The notes: generated by a model not told the origin, from the letters alone. A stretch of DNA of 64,000 bases from Tribonema minus (GCA_017506865.1 JAFCMP010000174.1:55700-119699); one strand, 5' to 3'. Positions 1-19,949 are shown, numbered from the stretch's first letter. Translations and numbers: made by a program.

Positions 1-50
1 CATACTGCACAGGTTAAAAGGCCGTACCTGTCGAATTGCATCCCTCTCAG

Positions 51-540
51 GCACAAGATCGATGTGAAAGATAGGCGCATGGTGCGGCTGCTGCAGCTGT
101 CGTCGGCCGAATGGCTGCACGTGCTGGCGCCGCTGCCGCCGCAGCAGCTGCTGCTGTTCGCGCTCTTCTCGCTGGGCTTTGTCAACGCTCAGCTGGCGCT
201 GCTTGAAGTTGTGTATCCTGGTGCAAGTGAGTACAGGTGCAACGTATGAGTTGTGCCTATTCTGGTGCAAGTGCAAGTGAGTGCAGGTGTGAATTGTAAG
301 CTGTGTGTCCTGGTATGTGTGCAAACGAGTGCGGTGCAGCACAATGCAATGCGTTGTCGACAATCACAGCCCAAACGATGATGGTGTGATGTGATAGTTG
401 TGTCGTGATGCTGGAACACTGGCAGCTCGTACAACACATGCTCACTGGGCGCTTGCTGAACATCAACTCAGTGATCAGAAACAGATGGCAACTACCGCAG
501 GATCATCGGCGTGCTGCATCCGCGCGTGCACTATGAGAGC
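51..540 (+). CDS. Two putative exons of an unrecognised gene entering from the left edge
   Basis: Exon 51-226 follows a good acceptor (ccctctcag) and ends at GGTGCAA|gtgagt. A second open stretch begins after aacag at 485 in compatible phase and reads NGNYRRIIGVLHPRVHYES. The first exon reads HKIDVKDRRMVRLLQL, then a leucine-rich, moderately hydrophobic stretch ending LALLEVVYPGA. I do not recognise the family, and there is no catalytic motif. It lies on the strand opposite to AFG1, where the rest of AFG1 would be expected. The join is inferred only from splice signals and phase. Confidence 0.3.
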
Positions 541-985
541 AGAGTCAGCGCATTCATGAGTCGAACTGCAGTGAAGGCTACCTCATAAGTGTGATCATGA
601 ATGTGATCAACAGCGCAATAATTCACAGTACATCGCAGACACCCATCAGCTCAGATTCCTCATGCAGGCGCCAACACTGTTGGCAAGCGTTCAGTATGCT
701 GCGGTGAAAAGGTTGCTTCTGTTGCACGGCATAGCCATGTGTTGCTGTACAAACTTTGCCACACTCAGCATGCCCGACAAACTAACCATCTACATCAAGG
801 CATGCATGTAGCAATGTATGCTTTGCACACCTCTACTGGTAAAAGCCGCCTCTCCAACTGACAAAGACCTGACCTCCAGGTAAGATGAGAAGTCGTAGGA
901 CAAAGTGGAGTTATAGCCCCCGCCTTTTTCCCCTAAGTAGCAGGCATACATTGACTTGAACACAAGGCTGTCGTGCCAGGCTCAC
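541..985. other. Stretch without a recognised gene
   Basis: This lies between the putative plus-strand exon and AFG1 exon 2. I looked on the minus strand for the conserved Walker B and sensor exons of AFG1 and found no open segment resembling them. Confidence 0.4.
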
Positions 986-2580
986 CGCTGGTGCACTTCC
1001 AGCATGAACGGCTGAAAGTGCACACGCCGCGCCTGCACCTGCGCCGTCGCAAAAAAGAGATCCATGCCCAGTGATTTGCCGCTGCCAACCTCACCCCATA
1101 TGAACAGGCCTTTGGGAGCCGGCGAGTACTTTGCTGCGCAGCACAGACAACGCGGCAGGCGTGAAAGAAAGATCTGGCGGTTGAGTAACAGGGTCGACAC
1201 AGAGAAATCATGGTGCCGCAACAGCTGACAGAGAATGCAGCACGCGATTGCCGTCGGTGGCTGCTCTGCACAACCGGGGATAACATGAAGTCGCCAACAA
1301 CTTCAACTTGCTGGTGATTGCAGATGACGTTCCTTCGACCACACATCAAAGCAGACGACCAAAGCCAGGCATAAGCATCCTTGTCAATTGCAGACAAAGC
1401 AGGTCTCATGCTGTGGCGCTGCAGGACGTTGAGCGTTCTCTGCGGTATGCTGAACGTTTGCCAGGGTGATTAACGTTCTGCGCAGCTGTGCAGGACGTCA
1501 AGAGGCATGGAACCATTCAAAAGCCGCACTAAATCGGGTCTTTGTAAGCTGGGGCTCCAGCTTTTTATTAAAGTGTGCACGGCCATACAGTAGATATACA
1601 GCCAACATTGAATGATGAGCCCCAATTGCAGTCAAGGTGCTCATGATTTCTCATTTAATTGTGTCTCTCACTTATTTCCGTGCCTGAACGGTTGTGACAT
1701 AACTTCCAATCGTCATAGCAAAGTAAAGCGGTTGCAGCTATCCTGAAATGTGCTCTCCCATGGCAATTGGGCCGCGGGTGTATGTTGCTTGTCCAATGCA
1801 GCTGGCGTGCTGTTGTGTGTGCAGAGCCGCTCCTTTGCCCAGGCTGGCCTTGGGCAGTACCTGGAGTATCACAAAGCTGGCCCTTGTGATCTCATAGAGT
1901 AGCTGTGCGGGACAGGGATATGCACACCTCTCTGTGCATGTTACACATGGCTTTGAGCTACAGCCAGTTGGACTACACATGGTCTTGTGCAACACTCGAT
2001 TGGAGTTCCCTTCGCAGCTGAAGGATGAGTCGACTGGGTACTAGGCATGTGGCCGCCGTGAAAAGGCCACACTACTTGCTGGTGTTAACTGCAGCTGTGG
2101 GGCTACATGCGGTTGCCACCTGATCATAATTTCAATGAGCTTTCAAAACAGCAGCAACACACCTTTGGGTGGCTCCTCTGCGTCAGCGTCGTCATATGAC
2201 GCAGTCGCCAGCTCGGCTGCTCCTGGCTGCGCCGAATTTGACTTCCTCGCCTCCAATGCTGCTTTCTTGGCTGCATTTCTGGCCTCCGCCTCTGCCTTGG
2301 CGGCGGCTTCTGCTGCTTCTTCCATCTCTTTGCTGATTCCGGGTGGCTGCTTAGAGAGCACATTGTGAAGCGCGGCGAGCCTCTTTATCAGAGCCACCTG
2401 ATTGCTGTCCCGCCTCAGCTTGCCCTGTTGTATCAGCTCCTTGTAGGCATCTATGAGCGGAGTCTTTGAAGAGATTTCTTTACTGGCTGCATCAGCTGCC
2501 GCTGTCGCTGAAGAGAAAAAGGCTTGCGTTCTAGTCGATGCAATGCAGCGGTGCAGCCGACTGGCTCTGATGCTCAGCAT
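986..2580 (-). CDS. AFG1: AFG1/LACE1-type (ZapE-like) mitochondrial AAA ATPase, 5' two exons only
   Basis: Exon 1 is 2163-2580 and exon 2 is 986-1133, both with GT-AG borders and matching phase (AAAG|gtgtgt; gcag|CA). The ATG at 2578-2580 opens an arginine/serine-rich leader ([15 protein letters not shown]) that looks like a mitochondrial presequence. Then comes the family's N-terminal helix ([20 protein letters not shown]) and an Ala/Glu coiled segment. Exon 2 holds the Walker A motif GEVGSGKS inside [17 protein letters not shown] and the [15 protein letters not shown] strand typical of AFG1. AFG1 proteins are matrix ATPases involved in turnover of mitochondrially encoded subunits. The exons for Walker B and the C-terminus are not seen in positions 1-980, where a plus-strand candidate gene lies, so the gene is broken here or continues beyond the window. 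Its first exon is partly duplicated upstream (3606 and 4708). Confidence 0.85.
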
Positions 2581-3257
2581 GGCGAGGCAGCTGCCTGTGT
2601 GCGTACGAGCCTGAGGCAGAGTTTCACTTTCGGGAAGGCAGTCTCCTCAAGCCTAGTACAACACACACTGTAGATCTTTTACAACCAAAAGATCCATCTT
2701 GAAGATCGGGGTGTTGAAGTTCAACACTTAGTGACTTTACCATGCCTCTATGTTAGCTCTTGTCATGCCCATTGGCGCCGCCATTGTTTGGAATATAATA
2801 CATCTCCACCAGCATCTCACCCGTGAGCACATGAAACATCACCAGTGTGAAGTGGCTTCATAATGTGCACGACATTCGAAGGTGCCTGATGCCCCTACTC
2901 AACAGTCACATGCAAGAGAGCAAATAAGCAGCACACTGGCTGACACGCTTGCTGTTTCGCAGTATGTGGCGAGTAAGGAGCACAAGTGATATTAGTGGGG
3001 TGCGTGAATTCACACCCCATGACCCGGCTGCGCACACGCGCTAACCACAGGCAACTGGATCTGTACATAAGACTCGAAGGGCTCTAGGAACGAGACACAG
3101 CACAACTTCGTGCGCAGCGCCGCACAAACGGACACCGCAGCTGCTACGCGCTGCACACCACATTGCTCAACCGCACCGCTCGCGCTTCGCAGCGAGCACC
3201 ATCACCACGCAAGCAGCAGACGCAGCAGCTGCGGCAGCTCAGCAGCAGCAGCAATGC

Positions 3258-3606
3258 TCAGCGGTGGCCGCTCATCCCGAGCGACCCGCCGCCGCCGCCG
3301 CCGGCCCCCTCAAAATTGGCGCCCCCCACGGCCGCGCGTGCCGGCCGCTGCGGAGCGCGTTTGTACGTATAACCTATGAAGTTCTGGTCCTTGTCGCGGC
3401 GGTGCGCGGCGCGGTTCGGCTGCTCCCACAGGCCGCTCTCCTCAAACTTCTCAAAGTTGGCGGTGAGCGCGGCGACGGCGGCGGCGAACCCCTCGTCGCC
3501 ACGGCTCAGCCGCCGCAGCCTCTCCAGCAGCTCAGGCGTCGTGCAGACCCCTCGGGTATGTATGGCGACCTTAGCTCGCGAATACGTGACCAGTCCATGC
3601 CCGCCC
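3258..3606 (-). pseudogene. Duplicated 3' fragment of the NDR kinase, copy A
   Basis: This reads the kinase C-terminal tail, including [17 protein letters not shown] and the hydrophobic motif [11 protein letters not shown], to the same stop as the parent gene. One base is missing relative to the intact exon (ctcaggcgtc against ctcagcgcgtc), which shifts the upstream frame, and the fragment is fused to AFG1 leader sequence at its 5' side. It has no kinase domain. Confidence 0.85.
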
Positions 3607-4359
3607 CAAAAAAAGGCGTGTAGCCTCCTAGGCGATGCAGCGTTGCAGCCGACTAGATATGATGCCAAGCATGGCGAGGCAGCCACCTGTGTGCGTACGA
3701 GCTTTGGGCCGAGTTTCAGTTTGGAGAAGGCTCTCCCCAGCCTGCTACAACACTGTGGATCTTCACCTGCGCAAATTTTATATAAAAAAATCCTCATTTT
3801 TCTTGTTTTTTCAAGGAAAGATCGAGGTGTTGAAGTTCAGCCGTGAAGTACCAAGTACCTAGCCTTCTCGTGATGCGCAAGATTTGCGCTGCCATTGTTC
3901 AATCTCATATATTTACACCAGCGTCTCTCCCATGAGTGCATGGCAACTTCCCCAATGTGACGTGGCAAATGGGATGTGCACGCCATCTTTTTGAAAAACG
4001 GAACAGCCATTCATAAATGCAAGAGCACAGCATACACATTGGCTGACACGCTTGCTGTTGGCAGTATGTGGCGAGTAACGAGTACAAGTGATATTAGTGG
4101 GATGTGTGAGGACACACCCCATGACCCGGCTGCGCACACGCGCTAACCACAGGCAACTGGATCTGTACATAAGACTCGAAGGGCTCTAGGAACGAGACAC
4201 AGCACAACTTCGTGCGCAGCGCCGCACAAGCGGACACCGCAGCTGCTACGCGCTGCACACCACATTGCTCAACCGCACCGCTCACGCTCCGCAGCGACCA
4301 CCATCACCACGCAAGCAGCAGACGCAGCAGCTGCGGCAGCTCAGCAGCAGCAGCAATGC

Positions 4360-4708
4360 TCAGCGGTGGCCGCTCATCCCGAGCGACCCGCCGCCGCCGC
4401 CGCCGGCCCCCTCAAAATTGGCGCCCCCCACGGCCGCGCGTGCCGGCCGCTGCGGAGCGCGTTTGTACGTATAACCTATGAAGTTCTGGTCCTTGTCGCG
4501 GCGGTGCGCGGCGCGGTTCGGCTGCTCCCACAGGCCGCTCTCCTCAAACTTCTCAAAGTTGGCGGTGAGCGCGGCGACGGCGGCGGCGAACCCCTCGTCG
4601 CCACGGCTCAGCCGCCGCAGCCTCTCCAGCAGCTCAGGCGTCGTGCAGACCCCTCGGGTATGTATGGCGACCTTAGCTCGCGAATACGTGACCAGTCCAT
4701 GCCCGCCC
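4360..4708 (-). pseudogene. Duplicated 3' fragment of the NDR kinase, copy B
   Basis: A second copy of the same kinase tail, 1102 bp from copy A, with the same missing base and the same fusion to an AFG1 leader remnant. The near identity of A and B indicates recent duplication or gene conversion. Confidence 0.85.
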
Positions 4709-5461
4709 CAAAAAAAGGCGTGTAGCCTCCTAGGCGATGCAGCGTTGCAGCCGACTAGATATGATGCCAAGCATGGCGAGGCAGCCACCTGTGTGCGTAC
4801 GAGCTTTGGGCCGAGTTTCAGTTTGGAGAAGGCTCTCCCCAGCCTGCTACAACACTGTGGATCTTCACCTGCGCAAATTTTATATAAAAAAATCCTCATT
4901 TTTCTTGTTTTTTCAAGGAAAGATCGAGGTGTTGAAGTTCAGCCGTGAAGTACCAAGTACCTAGCCTTCTCGTGATGCGCAAGATTTGCGCTGCCATTGT
5001 TCAATCTCATATATTTACACCAGCGTCTCTCCCATGAGTGCATGGCAACTTCCCCAATGTGACGTGGCAAATGGGATGTGCACGCCATCTTTTTGAAAAA
5101 CGGAACAGCCATTCATAAATGCAAGAGCACAGCATACACATTGGCTGACACGCTTGCTGTTGGCAGTATGTGGCGAGTAACGAGTACAAGTGATATTAGT
5201 GGGATGTGTGAGGACACACCCCATGACCCGGCTGCGCACACGCGCTAACCACAGGCAACTGGATCTGTACATAAGACTCGAAGGGCTCTAGGAACGAGAC
5301 ACAGCACAACTTCGTGCGCAGCGCCGCACAAGCGGACACCGCAGCTGCTACGCGCTGCACACCACATTGCTCAACCGCACCGCTCACGCTCCGCAGCGAC
5401 CACCATCACCACGCAAGCAGCAGACGCAGCAGCTGCGGCAGCTCAGCAGCAGCAGCAATGC

Positions 5462-13084
<7,623 letters not shown>

Positions 13085-13300
13085 ATTGGATGCGCGCGGT
13101 GACCGCTCGCCAGCGAATCTGCCGCCGGTTGCTATAGAGCCGAGAACTGTGGTCCCGCTGCCACGCGACTCTCATGCAGTGGCGCACACGGCTCGTCGTC
13201 CCTCCGCGCTTTGAACTCACGTTTTTTTAATTGCTGAGCAGTGTGTGCTGATTAAAAAAGCAAAACATCACACACAATTTTTTTTTCTCGCCCGCACATC
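13085..13300. promoter_or_regulatory. Shared upstream region of the kinase and PRA1 genes
   Basis: 216 bp separate the two divergent start codons, so both 5' UTRs and promoters must lie here. A T-rich tract (about 13278-13287) precedes the PRA1 start. I see no recognisable TATA box. Confidence 0.5.
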
Positions 13301-15561
13301 ATGGCCAATTCGAGTTTGGCGGAGGCAAAGGCGCAGCTGCAGGCAATGCTGGGGGAGGTGCGGCCATGGGCGGAATTCGTGGGCCCAGTTGCGCCTCCGC
13401 CAAAGTGGACACTTCCAGATATTCAGAGGAGGCTCGTAGCCAACACGCGCTTCTTCAAGGCCAACTACGCTCTGTTGGTGGCCTTGATGAGTGCGTACTA
13501 CATGTGAGTCAAGCCATCTTGTCCCGTGATCAGCATGCGGTGCCTGTGTCGTGTTTGTTGTCAACCTTCGAGGTTTTATTCACAAATCACCGACAACAAC
13601 TTGCAGTCACCCTGGCGACCTTGCACAGCGACTTGGCAAATCCATATCGATCATCGATCAGCACGAGTGTCATTTTTTGCCGTTGATTACCGTGCCTACA
13701 ATCCTTGCCATTCACAATCGTCAAAGCAGAAGAACTGGGGTCCAGTAGCGTCAGCTGAAGCAACTGCCAGCCTCACCGACAACGACTGCTGCTGCAAACA
13801 AGCTAATACTTTGATTGTATCATTTGAGCGCTTAATGCCTGCATCACGCACAACTGGTCGTACTGCGCGTCATTGTGAGCTTCCCTTCCTTGTCTGCTGA
13901 ACTCACACTGCCACAACAGATGGCTCCGTAAGTGACAACGTGAGCACACAGCATGTGCACGCTGTTCGGCTGCCCCACCGCTGCGCTGTGTGCAACACCT
14001 TCACAATGTCTTGCAAGCGACTCTCATGTCTAGGACCTCGTGTTCATGAACACTTGGCCAAGCGGTGATTGCGCTGTAAGCTGTGACAGTTGTGGGTCAG
14101 CACCATTGTGGGACGCGCAGATGGCACACAAGCGCACCTTTGCTGGCACCACATGGTCAACGCGTCACACACGCAAGTCACTCAGAGTCTGAGCCTTGCT
14201 GCCGTCCTCCTCCTTCGCCACATTGCGCAGCGTGACATCCCCGGGGTTGCTGCTCACACTGCTGGTGTGCCTCATGTTGTACGGAGCGGTGCTGCTGACG
14301 CGACGGAAGAACTACGTGTTCATGAACGGCGCGGTGATTGTGACGGACACGGTGAAGATGGGGGTGGCGACGGTGGTGACGGTCATCCTACTGGGGGCTA
14401 TGGGATACCTGTTTGCGCTGCAGTGGGCGGTTTCACTTGGAGGTCTGGGTGAGCATTGCTCAGCAACATGTGGCGTGTATGTCATCGAATCTTCACAATG
14501 TGCATTTTGGAGGACTCACATGCGTGACAGGTGCCTGGATGATGTACTGCAGCGGTGTTTGGTGCACGTGAAGTGCAGTGAACACCGACATGCCCATTGA
14601 ACGGCAACACTGGGTTGTTGCACAACGCACTTAGCTGATTGCGGTGATTGTTTGAGCCTCATGGCAGTTGACGCGAGAGCATCAACTGCTTGCATGGCAG
14701 CTGTGGTTTGCGCATGCCTCACCCATTGTGCGATGGCATTTGGTGTCAGGCACAGTGCTGATAGATGCATCATGTGTAAGCACGAAGGAACCCCCTTGCA
14801 TCAGCACAGTTGATGCCAGTACACTCGATGCATGGGTGCATTGGTATCTGATGCATGGCTGCACTGGTCCTTTGCATTACCTGCTTTCGCGCGTCATGAC
14901 ACGAGATCAACATCAACTTCAAGACCCCTGTGTGACCCTCTTGAAGTTTTAAACACAAAGTTGATGAACATTAACACCTGCTGCCTTACTCTGTGACCCA
15001 CCGTTGCACCGGACTAAGTAGCGCTCATAAATCAGTGTACCGTGCCGCTCATTGCGCCTCATTTGCCGCCGCCACACATGCCCCACACGCGTGCACTTCC
15101 AGCTACTGCGGCTTAACACCGCAATAAGCTGTCGTCGTGCATGCACGGCAGCAGCGCCCATCGCGCACGCGCACATCTAATGAAAACGAATCATAAGATT
15201 GTAGAGCTCTAGGTGACAAGGTGTGGTCAGCCGTCAGATTGAATGCCTTTCACCAATAACCGTCTAATCCGCCGTTTATTTCCTGCGCCTGCCCCTGCGC
15301 CGCGCAGTCTGCCTGGCACACGCGCTGCTGCGGCCGCCCGTGGCGCGCGCCCTCCTGACTCAACGCTCAGAAGCGGACGCATCGGCAGGGGTGAGGGGAG
15401 GGGACATTGAGGGGGGGCCCGGGGGGCTAGGCCTGGATGACCCCCGCAACATGCCCGCCAACGCCAACATGCGGCTGCGCAGCCGACCGTTTGGGGCCCC
15501 TGCGGAGCCACTGCCAGGCGCCCCAATCGGCATGCCGTACGCTCACACGCACACGAGCTGA
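13301..15561 (+). CDS. PRA1-family (prenylated Rab acceptor) membrane protein
   Basis: Exons are 13301-13503, 14231-14448 and 15308-15561, all GT-AG and in phase, giving 224 residues. The N-terminal part reads VRPWAEFVGPVAPP and RRLVANTRFFKANYALLVAL, the usual PRA1 entry motif before the first membrane hairpin. Exon 2 encodes two hydrophobic hairpin pairs (SPGLLLTLLVCLMLYGAVLL and VATVVTVILLGAMGYLFAL) split by a short polar loop with RRKNYVFMNG. Exon 3 ends with a hydrophilic Gly/Pro-rich tail. PRA1 proteins sit in Golgi/ER membranes and bind prenylated Rab GTPases. Intron 2 carries a dispersed 40-bp repeat. It is divergent from the kinase. The alternative that only exons 1-2 are coding is unlikely because exon 3 continues the last hydrophobic segment in phase. 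Confidence 0.83.
15182..15221 (+). repeat. Dispersed 40-bp intronic repeat, copy 1
   Basis: Consensus features are GAAAACGAATCA followed by GAGCTCTAGGTGACAAGG. This copy is in PRA1 intron 2. Other copies are at 23994-24035 and, inverted, at 28586-28626. Confidence 0.85.
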
Positions 15562-16059
15562 TGGCGGCGGTTCGCGCGCGAGAGGGTGGTGGTTGGTGCA
15601 CCGATTGGTGTCTGGTCAGTGTGTCTTTTGATCCGTGTGGATGGGGGAAACCGGTGGTGGGCAAACTGCCTATGGGGGGTGATGCGCACTTCGGTCACAC
15701 ACACACGAGAGCTGATGCGGTGTGGGGTGGCGGTGCGCGCATGTGTCAGGTGTGGTGTCCACTGCTGGTCCCTGCGATGGAGGTTACTTGAAGTTCGCTT
15801 TGCATGTTTGCACGTTGGTTGGGGTTGGGTGACGGGTGTGTGTGGGGCGAGCGCGCAGGGCTTGCGTCTGCTGCTGGCCCCGGGGTCTGTGTCTGTAATG
15901 TACTTACTTCCAAGTTGAAGTGCTCATTACCCCATCGCCATCAATTGCTCTTGTTCATGCTGTCGCATTGCGGTGTTCATAGACCCTGTTTGCAAACACT
16001 GCATTGCCTCATTCGCTTGAGTAGACTCTGCCTGTTCTGTTTGGGAGAGTGTTCGAGGA
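15562..16059. other. Intergenic, G-rich, no recognised gene
   Basis: 3' flank of PRA1. It is GT-rich on the plus strand with CACACACGAG words repeated (15543 and 15700). Open frames here overlap each other on one strand and show no family signature. Confidence 0.4.
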
Positions 16060-16500
16060 TTGCTTGATGAGCGGTTTTTGGCAGCGATATCTGTTTGGTC
16101 CGGTCTTGACCCCAGAAAGAACAGGTGCGTCTCGCCCTCGAATTTTGAGATAGGCGGCGTGCAGGGCTTGTGCAACGTGTACGTCTCCACCGACTCCTGC
16201 TACATCCACCCGCAGGCCATCAGCATCGTCAAGTCGGCCTTTGCCGCCTTGGACTTCTCGGCGCAGGTCAGTATCATTGAAGAGGCCGCAGCTCTTGGCG
16301 AATGCACAGGCCCACCGCAGCCAGAGCGCGTGCTCATCTGAGCCGCTGACGATGAGGACGCCGAGGGCCAGCGCGGCCGGCGAGCGCGTGGCGGTTACGC
16401 TCGTGGCAGGCGGCCGGCCCGCGTACATCCAGTGCCTCGTGCGCCCCGGCGCGGTGGCGGCGGCGGCGACGGCGGTGGCGCTGCTGCCGTCGCCGCAGTG
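16060..16500 (+). CDS. Possible exons of an unrecognised plus-strand gene
   Basis: An open frame runs from about 16060 to 16341, with a segment after ggcgtgcag at 16162 reading GLCNVYVSTDSCYIHPQAIS and ending at GCGCAG|gtcagt (about 16267). Another frame at 16380-16500 reads GERVAVTLVAGGRPAYIQC followed by an alanine-rich stretch. No ATG start or stop could be fixed and I do not recognise the product. Codon content looks coding-like (high GC, no stops) but the antisense strand is open as well. Confidence 0.28.
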
Positions 16501-16591
16501 GGGGTGCCTGGGGGGGGGGGGGGCGGGGGGAGCAGGGGCCCTTGCTCGCGGTAGGGGCTATGCCGCTGACTACGGGGGGGCAGTAGCGTAG

Positions 16592-17163
16592 AGAGGGATT
16601 GGGGGGGGGAGGGGTGGCAAGGGATTATCGTCTGGGTATAGGAGGTGCTGCGCTCTCCTTGTTTGGTGCCCTGGCGTCCACGTGTGAATATGCTGCTGCA
16701 GCAGCGCGTGCCACACGTGGTATTGCTCAGCAGGGGCTGATGCTCGTTGCTAATCATTGCGTTGCGGGGGATGGCTGGTGTGTGACAGCGAGGGGGATTT
16801 GGGGAAGGGTGTGTGTGTTGAGGGGGGGCCGAGGGGCTTTGCATGTGATTAGATGCGCCTTTTCAGGCTGTTTAGATTCGTGTTTCAGCACGCGCAGGCA
16901 CCACGCAGGTGGTCAAGTTTGGCATATACGTCATCTCCGTAAAAACGATCTGCTTGAGTCTTATATGCATGCTCTCATAATCCTAGTGGCGTAGACAACC
17001 GGGTGGCTGAGACGCGCGCATGCAGCACGGCTCAATACTGTGAGCACTTAAAGTTGCAGCAAGGCAGAAAACAAACAACAGCAAGTGTGACGCACCATCT
17101 GAGCACCTATGTAGCATTTCCTCATCAACACTGCGCGCGCCGCCATATCTGTAAGTCACAATG
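16592..17163. other. Stretch without a recognised gene
   Basis: Between the uncertain plus-strand exons and the SRP54-like gene, which converge. Long G runs occur (16509-16520 and 16600-16608). Nothing else is recognised. Confidence 0.4.
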
Positions 17164-18891
17164 TCAGAACAGGAGAGGCCTGTGCCCAGGCCGCTTTCTC
17201 TGCGAGTTCTTGGCCACGGGCCTGTTCTTCAAGAAGCTCTGGATCGTCAGCCCGCGCGTATCGCGCGCCAGGTCTTGCAGATCCTGGGGGTCCTTTGGCA
17301 TCCTCTGACCACGTGCGTGGCGTGCACGCAGCCAGCGGTGAATGGTCTCCGCCTGCTCATAAGTGTGCAGCACCTGCTGCACCTCGGTGACGCTGACCTT
17401 GGCAGTTTCGGCCACTTGTTCAAGTTGAAGTTTACCGATGCAGGACGGATCCGCGCGCTCTGCTGCCGTGAACGACTTGAGGATCGTCTGGGTGCGCTTG
17501 AGGTCCGTTACCTCTTGTCTGTTAGGCGATGGCGATCGGCAGGTACGGTGGTGGTGCTCAGCACATGCGGTGATGGCGCGTGGCAGTCATCAGTAGGTGT
17601 GACAACGCATAGCAATCACCAGCATGTGCATGTATGTACGTGTCACATGTGTCATAGTCATGATCAACATGCGTATAGACGCCAACGGAACCAGGCGCCG
17701 TCAGACAGCACAGCACAAGTGACGGCGGAGGCCACTAGTCTACTGCCATTGTCCCATCGAGGCTCTATGAACTGTGAAATTTGCGACCACCTGCGTGCGG
17801 ACATGCAACGCGCTTGAACCAACTCATAGTCGGTACATTGCCTGTCACGTGGTTGGTCTCATGCCCGACAAGAGACTGTTGTTGTTGCTGGTTGGCTCCA
17901 AGCCCGTTTTAAGTGGGTGCACCGCATTACTGCACACAGCAGCGCTCAGATTGCTCCAACTTATATCATGGGCTCCTATGTCATTTTACCTGTTGGATGT
18001 ATATAATACACCCACATGTAATGGAGTGCTAGGGCCTGAATGTTGGCAGCTGCACAGCCTGTGCTCAGAGCAATGGCATCTGGTGCCCTACTATGCGGCG
18101 ATGGTGACCTAGCAGTGCTCGACGTGCGTGCCTACCTGTGAGGAACTCAATACCTGCTTGTTCATATGTTGGCGGTCTCGCAACCGCGTTCATCGTGGAC
18201 TTCCGACTGCTCCGCCTTCAGTGTCTACCTCTGGACAGCATTGTCGTTTGCTCACACCTGAAGCCTAATGGGGGTGATTGGTTAGTGTACATTGATGCAA
18301 CTCACGTAGTAGCCATTGCTGACCAGCTTTCTGTAGATTCTACACGACAGTTTCCTGAGATCAGTTTCACCTGTTCCGCAGCAGCGGCACTTTGGCGCTC
18401 CACGTGTTCATCCCTTCCTCCACCTGCTTGATGTACTCGTCCATCGTGTACTTTGGAATCTCCAGCATGTCCCGCATCTGCTTCCTGAATGCCTCCAGCG
18501 TCCTGCCCTCTACACTGAAGCGGCCAAGCTTGTCCTTAACTGTCTGCTTCACAGTGTCTGTAATGCCCATGTGGCGTACCGCTCCCAGCGCCTGGTGTGG
18601 CAAGCGACGCCCGCTTGCTGCTGCGGCCTGCGGAGCCAGGCTGAGTGTTGCTTTCGGCGCAGCGTGTCGGATGGCTGCTGCGGCTGTAGATGATGCGCAG
18701 TGCGCCCTGCTCGCAGCACATGGCAGGCAGGTGATTGATGAAATGCGTCGAGGCAATCTGGAATGAGGCGGCAACACCTGCAGACACACTGGTGAGCATC
18801 GCGCCAAGTGCATGATAGAGGTGGCTAAGTGCGCATGACACAGTTCGAGCTGCGAACGGCGAAGCAAATCGCAAGCGCGCTGATGCAGCAT
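17164..18891 (-). CDS. SRP54 M-domain-like protein without a GTPase domain, probably organellar
   Basis: Exon 1 is 18371-18891 and exon 2 is 17164-17518; the border AACAG|gtgaaa to aacag|A keeps phase, giving 291 residues from the ATG at 18891. The first ~100 residues are rich in Arg, Ser and Ala and resemble a targeting peptide. They are followed by FSVEGRTLEAFRKQMRDML and YTMDEYIKQVEEGMNTW, then in exon 2 LKRTQTILKSFTAAERADPS and VSVTEVQQVLHTYEQAETIH. This order mirrors the SRP54/Ffh M domain (FTLEDFLEQ helix, 'SMTxxERxxP' helix, 'VxEVNxLLxxF' helix). No P-loop GTPase (NG domain) exon is present upstream, where the next coding exon belongs to NAP1. The C-terminus is basic (NRPVAKNSQRKRPGH). 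The family assignment rests on motif resemblance only. Confidence 0.55.
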
Positions 18892-19949
18892 AAAAACTGC
18901 ACACTGCAAGCCGAAACTTCATCGTGCGTGCACCTCATCACGCAAACTGGACAGATACGGGCGTGCCAGCAACCGCCCCGTGAGACAAACAGCTCCCTGA
19001 AAACAGACGCTCACCAGCATCGCCGAAGCGCCATTCCTCGAGCCGGCTTCGTGCTGATAACACAGGGAAAAATCAATAGAACTTCAACTCATCAAACTTC
19101 AAGCTTGAAGTACCCAGTCAGAGAGAGGCTCCTCCTGTCAAAATGCTGATGCAGTAGTGAATTTCGCCATCAAAGCAGAGTTCTATTGTACACTGTGGCA
19201 GCTTGCACGGCAGATAGTTACCATGTTGCTTTCCTGTGCTTGCCAGCATTATCGGCTTGCTGGCACCTTTTCACCATTCCCTAAGAAAAAAAAAGTGCCA
19301 CCAAACAAGGCTACTATCAATCAGCACACCAGCCTGACCAAACACGATTGTTGGCCAAATGAGCCCTAACATCACTGGCCTGCAGCCCTCATGACAAGAC
19401 AAGCAGCTGCACAGATGAATGCAACGCAGCCCCATGCTAGCTCCACGAACCACAAAGCATGTAGCATTAGCAGGCATGCATATATTTTTGCCACACTGGC
19501 AAGTCATCGCGCACGCATGGTAGCGCCAATGCCACTGCACCAGCACAGCATGATGCAAAAGGCACATTAGGCATGGCGCCCTGTACACGTTGCCAGCAGC
19601 TTATTAGTGGCTTTGCCGCTTGTCATTTGAAGTCCATGCGTTCAGCGCATGAAGTGGCACTGCCGTCCTGCACTGGACTCTCCCCGGACAGCCCTGGATG
19701 GCAAAACAAAACCATATACGCAACCACCATGCAGCACTCTCATGCACGTGCTGTTGCTGCCGCTGCTGCACCGCCACGCACCAGACCATCGCCCTACGGC
19801 CACAGTCGCGCATGGCAAAGTACATTGCGTTGCTGCTGTTGAGCACTGCTGCAGCACCACCATACAGTACGCCCATTTCGCCATACGGCCACATTCATGC
19901 CTGGCAGCGTCGCCACACGCGATTCGTAAGCAATCACGATCGTGCATCA
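18892..19949. other. Intergenic between the SRP54-like gene and NAP1, no gene recognised
   Basis: Several overlapping open frames on both strands but no family signature. It includes an A-rich tract near 19284 and the word CTTCAAGCTTGAAG at about 19099, one of many TTGAAG/CTTCAA palindromic words in this window. Confidence 0.4.

Noticed and set aside
3258-3797. 179-codon frames at 3258-3797 and 4360-4899 as separate genes
   Set aside because: They read kinase tail joined to AFG1 leader through duplication junctions and a one-base deletion; remnants, not genes.
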